The position numbers and the translations under genes were made by a program. The notes under the pieces are model-generated. The model saw only the letters and a list, made by a program, of their open reading frames with translations, made no database searches and was not told the DNA's origin. From Hemerocallis citrina (Eukaryota > Streptophyta > Magnoliopsida > Asparagales > Asphodelaceae): 64,000 nucleotides of DNA. The DNA is taken from positions 147,363,767-147,427,766 of the forward strand of contig CM030367.1 of assembly GCA_017893485.1 (NCBI GenBank), given 5' to 3'. The stretch's first letter is position 1. Each line of letters begins with the position of its first letter. This document shows, piece after piece, positions 1 through 10,109 of the stretch.

Positions 1-215
1 TTCTTACGTCTACCTTTTTTTTTAAATGGCACTTTTGTATATCCAATAGCATTTTGGTAAATATGATAAAAAAAAATTGAGAAGAAATGAATGGGACGGA
101 CGTCCCTCGTCTTTTTTTTAAATAATTGCATTTTCGTAATAAGATAGTGGCATTTTCATGTGTGCGTGTGCGTGTGCGTGTGCGTGTGCGTGTGCGTGTG
201 CGTGTGCGTGTGCGT

Positions 216-258
<43 letters not shown>
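1..258. mobile_element. Left part of Harbinger-like palindrome element P0
   Basis: AT-rich DNA with one GGGACG...CGTCCC palindrome at 93-106, the same outer arms as the palindromes at 1,497-1,672. I read it as the part of P0 that lies left of the 259-1,389 insertion. The left terminus of P0 is outside the window. Apart from the microsatellite at 158-254 nothing else is seen. Confidence 0.4.
158..254. repeat. TGTGCG/TG microsatellite
   Basis: About 12 copies of a TGTGCG hexamer followed by a pure TG run. The Ala-His and Thr-His open frames across it come from the simple repeat and are not genes. Confidence 0.95.
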
Positions 259-541
259 GGAAAAGGTTCGGTTGAGCACTGGGCCAGTGCTCAACGTTGT
301 GCGCACTCGCGCTCAGCTGTCCGATCTGCATTTTGATCATGATGCAGATCTAACGGCTAGAATTCTCTCCCGCTCTTCTCACACATACGGAGGGGTAATT
401 TGGTCATTTACCCCTCCCGCTCTTCTCTTTCTCTCTACTTTTCGATCTGCATCCTCTACCCTTTCTTTCTCTCACCGTTTGGATCTGCTGCCCCTTTTTC
501 CCCCAAAAAAAAGAAACCCTAATCTCCTATCCTCTCGAGCG

Positions 542-580
<39 letters not shown>

Positions 581-1119
581 GACGCCTCTTTCTCTCTACC
601 TTTTCGATCTGCTGCCCCTTTTCCCCAAAGAATAGAAACCCTAAAGCGATGGATCGTCGCTTTCGCCAGTTGATTCGGGGGAGATCGGAGGGCGTCTTAA
701 TTTGGTGAGTTGAATTAGGTTTTTAGATATGGGAATTTGTTTATTATCGGTTTGATTGTTGATTCTTATGATAATTTATATTAAAGCTGGCGACTTGAAC
801 TTCAATTGTTTATGAATTTTTTATTTTTTATTTTTTTCTTTTTATTTTGATTAGGATCAATTGTTATTGATGTTTACCTTTGAGGAAGCTAGACCATTGT
901 TTTTTGATGATGATGATAAAAGATGAGTCTTTGTTGTTTTGAAAAGGTAACAAGCTGTTGCTTCTATTTATGTGCTCTATATTTATTTTGTATAATATGA
1001 TATGTAACAAGTTTATTGCAATGTAATAGTTTGTACATTATAACAGCTCTATATAATATTGTTTATGCCCTTTTATGTGCTCTGTATGTATTTTGCTATA
1101 TGCGATAACATTTATTTTT

Positions 1120-1150
<31 letters not shown>

Positions 1151-1389
1151 GGAGGGGCAGCAGATCCAAACGGTGAAAGAAAGAGAGGGCAGAGGATGTA
1201 GATCAAAAAGTAGAGAGAAAGAGAAGAGCGGGAGGGGTAAATGACCAAATTACCCCTCGGTTTGTGTGAGAAGACCGGGAGAGAATGTTGACCGTTAGAT
1301 CTGCATCATGATCAAAATGCAGATCGGACGGCTGAGCACGAGTGCGCACAGCGTTGAGCACTGGCCCAGTGCTCAACCGAACCTTTTCC
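259..1389. mobile_element. Non-autonomous DNA transposon with about 240-bp TIRs
   Basis: The first ~240 bases (GGAAAAGGTTCGGTTGAGC...) reappear as reverse complement at the right end, at roughly 90% identity by eye. The element is flanked by TATA on the left and TATATATA on the right, so the target duplication is TA or TATA and the superfamily stays open. Each TIR holds a CT-rich stretch with AAACCCTAA-type sequence like a plant 5' leader, and a GGTGAG splice-donor-like site lies near 704. This may be captured promoter and leader DNA. The middle has a G run at 1,131-1,153 and no credible gene. Confidence 0.8.
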
Positions 1390-1424
<35 letters not shown>

Positions 1425-1437
1425 GTGTGTGTGTGTA
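1390..1437. repeat. TA / TATG / TG compound microsatellite
   Basis: TATATATA, then TATG repeats, then TG repeats, directly at the right border of the TIR element. Confidence 0.9.
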
Positions 1438-1815
1438 CTTTTAACATTAAAAATTCTTATAAAATAGATTATTAATTTTTAAAATAATAAAAGATGAGAG
1501 ATGGATGATCTTTTTCCGTCTCTCTTCTTTTATTAATTAATTAAATAATTAAAGTGGATGACGGAAGATCAACTTTCGTCCCTTTACATTTTTGCAATAA
1601 AAGTGTTCAGAATTTCCGTCCGACCTTTTTTAGTATTGGAAAAAATTTACAGACAACAAGATCTTCTGTCTCGTATATATGGAGATTGTTATATTTTGCT
1701 GCTAAATTTAGCACCATACTGTTTACCACTTTTCTAAAATGTAGATTTTTAACGAACGATAGTGGTTGTAAAACCTCAAAAATTCAATTTTTAAGATATA
1801 TAGCCAACAATAGTG
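1438..1815. mobile_element. Harbinger-like palindrome element P0, central part
   Basis: Contains three imperfect palindromes: 1,497-1,523 (arms AGAGA(T/C)GGA), 1,556-1,582 (GGATGACGGAAGATC...CTTTCGTCCC) and 1,651-1,672 (AGACAACAAGATCTTCTGTCTC). They suggest a GACGGAAGATC core. The right terminus was split by the Mutator element: joining 1,801-1,815 to 13,008 gives a CCAACAATAGTGGATGCTC end, matching the GTGGATGCTC ends of P1 and P3. No gene is present. Confidence 0.55.
1807..1815. repeat. 9-bp target duplication, left copy
   Basis: ACAATAGTG, repeated perfectly at 12,999-13,007. A 9-bp duplication is the usual Mutator footprint. Confidence 0.9.
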
Positions 1816-2226
1816 GAAAATTTTGCCGAAATGCCCTCTTTTTTGAAAATAATTAGCGACCTACCCTAGTTTCGAAAACATTTAGCGAGTTGCCCTTGTC
1901 TGTGACACGTCAGCAACAAACGTTATTGGGAAAAACGGCATCAGCTATTTGTATGCCGTTCTTCCCAATAACGGCATCGCTTTGTGAAAAAATTGTCATG
2001 CCGTTATTCCCAATAACGGCATTGCTTATTTTTTGTAAAGATCTCTACTGTATCAACATTGACTCGAGATTGGAATGCAAAAAAGAAAATAACTGATGCC
2101 GTTCTTCTGGAGAACGACATCATTTATACTGATGTCGTGTTCCACAATAACGGCATCAGTTATTATCTGTTTGCACAACTCCCTATAATCGAAAAACCCC
2201 TTCAAAACCCCTTTTCTTCCCCTTTT
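1816..2226 (+). repeat. MULE left terminal inverted repeat
   Basis: Matches the reverse complement of 12,587-12,998. It contains five imperfect palindromes built on ATGCCGTTATT...AATAACGGCAT, at about 1,918-1,942, 1,953-1,978, 1,999-2,026, 2,095-2,122 and 2,131-2,159. The inner end runs into CT-rich leader-like DNA (2,165-2,280). Confidence 0.92.
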
Positions 2227-2512
2227 GATTCGTAAAACGCATCTCCCTCGCATCGCTCCTTTTACCCACAAACCCTAGATCTCATAATCAAAAAAATTCA
2301 ACCATTTGAGTCCTGTAAAATTCCATACATCCTACCTCCTCACTCCCACTCTCATTTTCAGTCTTCCTCAACAACGAAATTTTTGCCGGTGGTTTTTTTG
2401 GTTTAATTTGAAAGGTATTATCATCTTAACCTTATGTTTGATTTTTATTTCAATGTTTTGTTTATTTTGAGTAGTGAATGACTTGAATATGTTTTAATTT
2501 TTATGCATAGGT
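2227..2512 (+). promoter_or_regulatory. Transposase 5' leader with probable leader intron
   Basis: CT-rich leader-like DNA (2,227-2,414) followed by a probable intron: donor AAAG/GTATTATC at about 2,415 and acceptor TATGCATAG ending at 2,510. The transposase ATG at 2,513 comes two bases later. Inferred from splice-site appearance only. Confidence 0.5.
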
Positions 2513-4218
2513 ATGGAATTTGATATCCCTATTTGGTTATATTATGGGGTGAAGTAATTAAGGATCCAAAAATTGGATATTCTTATAGTGATGGTGATCC
2601 GGTAATTATTTGGACTACCCCCAATTTTGGTTACTCAGAATTAATAGATAAGATATATGAAGTCACCAATTGGGACAGAAGTGAAATGAGTCTGAAACTG
2701 AGAGCCCGTTATTCTGCTGGTAAAGGGGATGGGCAGTACTTCATGTTGGTACCCATAGACAGTGACAGTTCTCTGAGGTCTGTCTTGCTTAGGACACTTC
2801 ATCCAAGTTGTGGTTGGAATATAGTTGAGTTATATATTGATCAAACGAGGCTTCCAAATACTACAAGAGTTGTTATTGAAGGTCCAAGGCCCACTAGGAT
2901 TTTGAGACCATCTGAAGAGTCATACGCAAGGATTTCAAATACTATTGGAGATACTAACACATCTCCAACGGTACCTGTTTCCTCCGAATACGAGCAGGTA
3001 CATCCGACCACATTGCCACAAAATTTTTTGGTAGCTGGCATTGCTTTGGAAGACTTTGACAACGCCGTTGTAAATAACGACTTGGTAGAAGAGGAAGAAG
3101 ATGAGGTACGCGGTCTCGAGGATGATGATGAGGAGATCGCCCTTGAAGCTCCAGTTGTTGAAGCCAATGTTCATGTGCCGGTTAACAATGCCTGCATGTT
3201 GCCAAGTCAGGCCACAAGTCCAGCTATGCGTGGATCGCAATCAAGCGAATGGATATCCCGTGCCACCGTACATGAACATGGCCAGTCTTCCATTGGGTCT
3301 TCCAACTTGGATAAACTCTTCATTGATCAAAGATTTCCATCCAAAGATGCTCTACAACATCAAGTGAAGATGTATGCCGTGAAGAACCACAGGGAATTCG
3401 TGACGGTAAAATCAGATCGTTGTCTATACCATGTGAAATGTAAATACGCGCCCATCCACCATTCAGCCGAGCAGATTGCAGAAAATCCATCACTTCAAAA
3501 TGTAGTTGGTTGTCCATCACTAGTAGAAAATGCTATAGTCGCAATAGAAATTTCCCTTGTAGAAGAGTACAATTCCATGGTTAGTATACATTTGTAAGAG
3601 ATTTTTCTTCATTCCCTTGTAATTGTGCTGTTGTGAAATCTCTCCTGGTTAATGTACACTTTCGCAACGGAATTTTAACTATCCCTTGCGAATATTAGCC
3701 GCAATAGAATATCTACAATGGAAGTTGTATCTTGCTATCTCCATATACAAGAGAATATTTACAACAAATTCGTCTCTTGCAAGTGTGTTTTAAAAGGGAT
3801 TTTTTCCGTTGCTAATGAACTATTGCTACAGAGATCTGCAAGATACTGATTCCCTTGCAATTTCTATATCGCGAATGCAATTGCACACATTTTTTCTTCA
3901 TTACTGATTATATTTGAATGGCTTAACCAAGTTTACAAATTAAAATAATGTATTTTGACAATGAAGAACATATAATTATTTCACATATTGATTAACACAA
4001 TTATATAAAGAAAACACAATAATGCAAAATAAATTTGAATATTATATAATTCAGAACCTTCTCATTACAAAATTTTTTGTTTGTTTCATAGTGCCAAAAC
4101 AACAATACATTCTAGAAGAAAAGATAAGTTGTGAAACTCCAAGAAATAAAATTTCACTGTTTTCAAAATAACTTTTAACCCGCTACTGCTTCCATGTATC
4201 CCCAACTTCACTTTTCAC

Positions 4219-4830
4219 GTAAGGTCTTCTACATGTTCCTCATTACCCACTGTCTCATAGTCATCGCCACTACATATAGACTACATGAAAAAGAAACAAT
4301 ACAAAATTAGAACTCGTTATTCAATATATATAGATAATAATATATTATCCAATTGAGGCAATTAAATATATAGCTACCTCTTGTCGTATTTGACTTGAGT
4401 GCAGCTTCTTGGGGCAGCTTTGATGGATCTGGATTTTCAAAACCTTGTAACTTGAGTGCAGCTTGTTTGACAGAAAAAGTCAAAGCATCCTAAAATAAGA
4501 AAATGAATAATTGATATACATGCCACAATAAGAATCATCACAAAAATATTGAAGAAAGCAAATCTTACCACCATAATGAGGTTCTTGTTCTTCTTTGTTT
4601 CATTCTTGTATTCTTTGTTAAATGTTCCATATGATATCTTCGCAATTTGGTCGACAGTCAACTTATCGACTTTTAATTTTTTCTTCTGAAAAAAAATACT
4701 TAATTTGAAGGTTATAATTTTGTAGATATAATTGGAAGGAAGAGAAAATGAGAATTTTAATGTTTCTCTTACCAGCTTATACTCCGTCTGCGCATACGAA
4801 CTTGATCCCAAGTGATGATCAAAATCATTT
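4219..4830 (-). pseudogene. Unrecognised multi-exon gene fragment in the CACTA element
   Basis: Four exon-like blocks on the minus strand with consensus splice sites. Block a ends at 4,773 (SSYAQTEYKL, then GTAAGAG). Block b is 4,685-4,569, lysine-rich (KKKLKVDKLTVDQIAKISYG) with donor GTAAG. Block c is 4,489-4,378 (DALTFSVKQAALKLQGFENP). Block d, near 4,275-4,219, is acidic and ends in TGA (DYETVGNEEHVEDLT). I do not recognise the protein. It could be the CACTA element's own second gene or a captured host gene. The clean splice sites argue that it is more than chance open reading. Confidence 0.45.
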
Positions 4831-5128
4831 GATAATCATTTCATAAATGGGAATACAATACACAAGTATAACCACAATTAAGATTAAGAACATGCTGGAA
4901 ATGCCCTGACATCCACTCATGCATAAAAATTGGATTGCACATTAATAGAGAAGGGAAAGATCAGGAATACAGAATCAGAAATACAGAAAGCTCTCTCAAT
5001 TCAACCAAAACCAAGATCTAACTTAACAACATAAATTGGTATTGGACCTTGTAAATGATATTCGAAAAATATGAATGAAGATTAAGTTCTCATGTATTTG
5101 TATAGGATGACACTATGACAGTACATAC

Positions 5129-5212
5129 TTCTTAGTGGCAGTGGCAGTTAAAGCAATAAATGGTACACCTGGAAGGCCATCACGTAGTATATGTAACTGC
5201 TTATATTCCTTC
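5129..5212 (-). pseudogene. Captured exon of a RecQ-type DNA helicase
   Basis: One 84-bp exon between TTTTGTAG and GTATGTAC encodes KEYKQLHILRDGLPG followed by VPFIALTATATKK. The LTATAT block is helicase motif III-like sequence of RecQ helicases, and the preceding EYKQL...LRD layout also fits that family. Only this exon was seen; the ATP-binding DExH motifs are not nearby. It lies inside the CACTA element next to exons of other genes, so it is a transduplicated fragment and not a helicase gene. Confidence 0.8.
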
Positions 5213-6535
5213 CTACAAAACAACAGAATTTTGAACATTAAGTGAAAATGAAGACTCCAGAAAGCAAAAGTACATAACCAAAGTAAAAAAAATAGAATCA
5301 TTATTAACCACATACTTAGAGATACTACAGGTGTTAAGGGGGCTGCATCTTACTGGAATCATTGACTATGCTTCTCTTTGAGAGGAGACGGAAGCTTCCC
5401 CTCCCACTACACAGCCATGGATGCATGTAACTCAATGCTAAACAGTGCATATTGTCATCTTCCATTTGGGGGATGGTATGAGTTGGAATATAAATTAATA
5501 CAAAATAATAAAAGTAGATTTACAACTTTTTAGCCATTGGATATTCTTTAAAATTCACAACTCCTCCAACCTTTGGACCATGTAATGCACTTGGAATAGC
5601 CAACACACATTTCTAGAATAGTGAAAGAAATTCAATGGATAAAAATTTTGGAGACTTTAAGGATAACTGTTAACTCAAATCGCATGCCCTACTTTATCCC
5701 AAGAGGTATATTATGCAAAGTTGCCATGAATTGTGAACTTTGGATGAGTATAAGTGGCATTTGTATGTTCAGCTTGTGCTTGTCTAGATCAGTGGAGCTG
5801 GCTTCACATATGTGCATATACGGAAGTTGTGCATATTGTAAAGGATCTTGACACCATGTCTAAGATTTGACCATCATTAAGTGACATGGAAACTCACTAT
5901 AATTATTGCGTGAAGCTCCTTAACAACAAATAGGATAATTGGGACTGTATTATCATGTTAATTATTTTTTTACTCAATATTATTATGTTAATTTACCAAT
6001 GGTTATCTCTACTACTGTGCATTGAGTATCTAGTGGTAGAAGCATACTGTCATTCTATGAGGGGCCATCCACACTCCTAATACTAAGAGATTACACATTA
6101 TCTTTATCCAAGTTCATGGTTGTTCATCTATATCTTGGCCAGGTCCTCTTATTTGTTAAGGGTGATTCAGACAAGGTCTAAATCAGAGGTGACAAACTAG
6201 TTCATAAGCCACAGAGGTAAAATTCACATTAAGTGTCGGGAGCTGAAGGGCCTTTTTACATGACCAAGATTGCCAACAATAACAGCATACAAGAAATATG
6301 AAATCTCAAATCAGTGTTATGTTACTGACAAACTAGATAACATGGATGATGCAGTTACCTCTTAAATAACTGATTTACATATTCAAAGAAAATATTCAAC
6401 TCCAAAATTTTTATATAGATGCAAAAGATAAAATTGAACATTTAAATTTCAACTGCATGACCACAATGTATCATGATTATTCAAACCACAAATTCAGGAA
6501 TTATAAAATAGTAAGAACGTGTCCAGAATAAAAAC

Positions 6536-6583
6536 CTGGTATGCCGAAATCATCATTTGCTTGTACTCTTTATGTTGCTGAGC
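6536..6583 (-). pseudogene. Short exon-like block, gene not recognised
   Basis: A 48-bp open block, AQQHKEYKQMMISAYQ, with an acceptor (TTATTAG) before it and a CAG/GTTTTT donor after it. It is on the same strand as the neighbouring captured exons. It may be part of the same chimeric unit; chance cannot be excluded at this length. Confidence 0.3.
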
Positions 6584-7799
6584 CTAATAAAGAAGCAATA
6601 AGAGAAGTCATTATCCAGTAAAAAGAACATAAACTTACCTAACCAAAAGAATGTCCAGATCTTAACTAAAATTCTGACAATCCAAGGAGATAGGTATAAG
6701 AAAAAGAAATACTCCGGAACCGTTCTCCAGAATTATACCTGGTTATCATGAAAGATGTAATCTATTATACTGCAACAGATATAACTGATTAACAAACATG
6801 TTAATAACGATCTGATGAGTCATGCAATGCCCTTTTGAACGATTCAACTATCAATCCGACAAATGACACATATCGGCTGTATTGTATCTGACTTCTTATC
6901 CAAAACAGCAAGTGTTTGGGGTGGTCAAAGATAATACTTAAATACATCCTCTTATTTGATGTAGAATAAGTTTTTAACCTAAAAGAAAAAAAGTGTTTCA
7001 CTTGATCGAGTAATTTGGGGGGCTTCCAACTGAAAGTGAAAATCAGAAGAAGAAAAAGATCATCAAAGTACCTTAGCACTTCATAATATATCTACGCAGT
7101 CATGCACAACTCAAACCACCATTTAGAAGTGATTTTGTCGTTGTAGCAATGAAAGACAAAAATCAAGCGAATTTAAAAATTCCTTGTGCATGAGAACAAA
7201 AAACAGAGAGAACAATGCAACAACTATTCCATTATAGATAAGGTCAAAACTATCCATGGAGAAAAAAGAGATCAATTGCAATGTTATCAAGAAAAATCTT
7301 ACTTCCATAAAAAGAACTGTTCTAGAACAATAAAATAACAGGACAGATACAAACATTAAGAGCCTCATTTATTGTTTAAAAGCATAACACTTGTGCACAA
7401 GGTTTTAAATCTCGGATTTCGAACTCATCTCGGCAAATGGTGTTTCGTCTCAGATCGGAGATATCGGAGGAGATCTTGGGGAAATATGATCATCTCGGAA
7501 GATCATTTCGGACACTCAATGTATATTTTTTTGTTACTAAACAAGATATTATATGTTCTACATACCATTTATCATATAAAATATAGTATAATATAACTAA
7601 TGATATGAATCAACTACGGTAAAATCATTTCAGATCTCTATGAAACAATATTCAACCCATATGTTTGGCTTGAAGCTCTATTTATGCCACGAAATACAAA
7701 ACCAGAAATAACAAAAATCTCTTATTTAAATATGCAGACATGTAATACAGTTATGAACAGGGTATGTCAGTAAAGTAATAATACCTAGATAGCCAGTAC

Positions 7800-7886
7800 C
7801 TGGTATAAGGCATGGCTAAGCTCCTGCCTTGCTGTATGCAACTGCTGCTCCAACGCAAAATTGGATAGCATTAAAGTATCCCACTC
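7800..7886 (-). pseudogene. PRP19: Captured exon of PRP19/MAC3 (splicing E3 ligase)
   Basis: An 87-bp exon with acceptor TGATAG and donor CAG/GTACTG encodes [20 protein letters not shown] followed by QELSHALYQ. This matches the coiled-coil tetramerisation segment of plant PRP19 (MAC3A/B), the U-box protein of the NineTeen complex, nearly residue for residue as I recall the family. The U-box exons upstream and WD40 exons downstream are absent. It sits in the CACTA element with a RecQ exon on the same strand. Confidence 0.85.
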
Positions 7887-8079
7887 CTATCAGTGAGAAA
7901 AAATATAGTATTATCTCCAGAAATCCAGAGTAATAAATCTAAAATTCTTAACAGGGTGAGACATGTCTCAAAAGCATGCAATAGTAACATCTTAGAACTA
8001 AATCAGTATAGACTACTTACCGTGAAAAGACAACCGATTCAGACTTCAATTGGACATAATCCTAGTTTAATATTTGTAA

Positions 8080-8471
8080 GGTGTTTGGCAACACCCAAAT
8101 GCACTGTAATTACACTCAAATTGCAACTAAGTTGCAAAAGGAGACCAAATTGCAATGTTTGGGTAGACACTATTAAAGTTGCAACTTGAAAGTTATCGCA
8201 ACTTTGAGTTGAAAAATAAAGCCCATTTGCAACTTTCAACTTGCACACATTTTGGGTGCAAATAAGTTGCACATCCAATTAAGTTGGTCTAAGTTGCACC
8301 TACAATTAAGTTGGTCTATACTGCACTTGCAATATTTTTTACTACCTCTCCCAAATATTGCAATTGCAACTACAGTCGTAGTTGCAACAACAACAGTAAT
8401 TGTAACTAAAACTGGAGTCACAACTGCAATAGCAATTGCAGATGCAATGCAAATGAGATTGCCAAACCGCC
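8080..8471. mobile_element. Small MITE, probably hAT-like
   Basis: Ends GGTGTTTGGCAA and TTGCCAAACCGCC are inverted copies. The interior is rich in GTTGCAAC and TTGCAA motifs in both orientations. I could not find a matching 8-bp target duplication, so the class is tentative. Confidence 0.55.
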
Positions 8472-8720
8472 CCTTCGCCCATTATACATGATAAACTGAT
8501 TAAGTCAGTAAATAAGTAAATCAAACTAATATATCCCAAAAACCATAAAGAACTAAAGCTTACTTCTTTTTTTGATTTAGTAAAAGGTGGAAATTTATCC
8601 CATCGTGTTTCATTAATAATATATAATGAAATGAATTACATCAAAATCGTTCCCAAAAATACCGAAAACCAAAATTACAAATACAATAAATTGCAATCAA
8701 ACTTATCTCTTCACGTTGAA

Positions 8721-9030
8721 ATTTTTTTGTGGAAGGGCGGCGGACGGAGGGAGGGGCGGCAGTGACGGAATAAGAGGCGGCGAAGGACGGAGTGGAAGGG
8801 CGGCGGCGACTGGCGAGGAACTGATGGAGATTAAGGGGCAGAAGGGGGCGAGTGGCGATGTACGGGACGGAGTGGAAGGGGGGGAAGGGGGCCAGTGAGA
8901 GAGAGAATTCGAGAGAGAGAGAGAGAGATTTCGGAGGATTTAGGGTTTAGTAAAAAAAATGGGGGGAAATGAAACTGAGGGCAGGCGCGTGGGGAAAAAA
9001 TAGAGGGGAAAAAAAAAACGCCCACGTGCA
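8721..9030 (-). promoter_or_regulatory. Captured promoter/5' leader-like segment
   Basis: Read on the minus strand, this holds ACTAAACCCTAAATCC (telo-box-like), a CTCTCTC run (8,904-8,931) and long C-rich pyrimidine tracts, the usual look of a plant gene leader. It stands upstream, on the same strand, of the PRP19, RecQ and 4.2-4.8 kb exon blocks and could drive a chimeric transcript. No clear start codon was found in it. Confidence 0.45.
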
Positions 9031-9059
9031 CCACACGTGCAACGAATTGATAACAAACT

Positions 9060-9279
9060 AAAAAAAGCTACCATATCTCGACGTCTATGTAATAAACGCC
9101 GTTATAGATGTAACCTTTTACGGCGTTTCATATATAAGCGCAGTTATATATCATATATATATAACGGCGTTATATGTCAACGCCGGCATAGGTATTCGAT
9201 ATTAAAAAAAATTTATACCAACGATCTATCCCGGCATTTATGTACATACGCCGTTGTAGACGTAACGGTTTGTAGTGTG
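9060..9279. repeat. Inverted AACGCCGTTATA motif array with a CACTA-like end
   Basis: AACGCCGTTATAG, TACGGCGTTT, TATAACGGCGTTATA and ACGCCGTTGTAGACGTAAC occur in alternating orientation, and the segment ends in AACGGTTTGTAGTG. Reversed, that end reads CACTACAAACCGTT, a CACTA terminus. It looks like the subterminal end of a second, truncated CACTA element. No matching left end was found. Confidence 0.45.
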
Positions 9280-10109
9280 AGAATAATTTTTTAACATGAA
9301 ATTGTTGGGTGGCAAAATTATCTATGTAATGCACGTGTTTATATCTAATTTATTTTTAAAAATAAATATTTTATTACTACTTTGGTAATGGAGTATTGTT
9401 TGTTGCAATTGTTCCCTTGTAATTGTCAACACTTGCAACGGTTGAATAAAATCTCTTGCGGATGTCAAAATATTTGCAATGAATGGGTTTGTTGTGAGTA
9501 ATTTGTTGTTGATAGTAACAACTACAAGGAATTTTTGGTGCTTGCAAATAATCCATTATTATTGCAAGGTTTTCTACTAGTATATGGCGCTTGCGTGCAA
9601 TTGTTCCCAAAGGTCGTGATTATTTTGTGGTGAAACATCTTGAAGGTGTACACACATGTGTGAATCCTACATTGACTCAGGATCACAGCAAAATTGACTC
9701 GACGGTCGTATCGATGATGATAATGGATACTCTGAAGGAACAACTCTCAATAACACCAAGAGCCATAATTAGGCAGGTGAAGGGTAGGCTCCAATACACA
9801 ATATTATATTGGAAAGCTTGGAAGACAAAACATAAAGCAATTGAGAAACTATATGGTTCTTTTGAAACAGCGTACACTAAATTACCATATCTACTCAATG
9901 CAATTCAAGCTTCAAATCCGGGTAAGGCTGTACAGTGGGCGAAGACTACGACCGGACCGGGTATAGAAACATTTAAGGGTGTTTTTTGGTCATTCGGTCC
10001 TTCGATCGAAGGATTCAAATCATGTAGACCAGTTATAAGTGTAGACGGTACTCACTTGTACGGAAAATACAAAGGCTGTTTGTTGATTGCGGTTTCACCA
10101 GACGTAAAC

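Larger units (their letters stand above)
3518..9582. mobile_element. CACTA (En/Spm) element with captured host exons
   Basis: A 6,065-bp insertion starting CACTAGTAGAAAA and ending TTTTCTACTAGTA, the CACTA terminus with one changed last base. The 3-bp duplication is CAT on the left and TAT on the right. Both subterminal zones (3,540-3,900 and 9,385-9,575) repeat short CCCTTGTAA, TTGCAA and CTCTTGCG motifs in both orientations, as CACTA transposase-binding regions do. No TNP2-type transposase is visible, so it is non-autonomous. The interior carries spliceable fragments of host genes, all on the minus strand (entries below), and AT-rich intron-like DNA. The stretches 5,220-6,530, 6,590-7,795 and 7,890-8,078 show nothing else. 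Confidence 0.9.

Noticed and set aside
118..306. Open frame encoding Thr-His and Ala-His repeats
   Set aside because: It is the translation of the TG/TGTGCG microsatellite.
5129..5212. A working RecQ helicase gene
   Set aside because: Only one exon is present inside a transposon; motor motifs are missing.
9060..9279. Complete small CACTA element
   Set aside because: Only one terminus (CACTACAAACC, reversed) was found.
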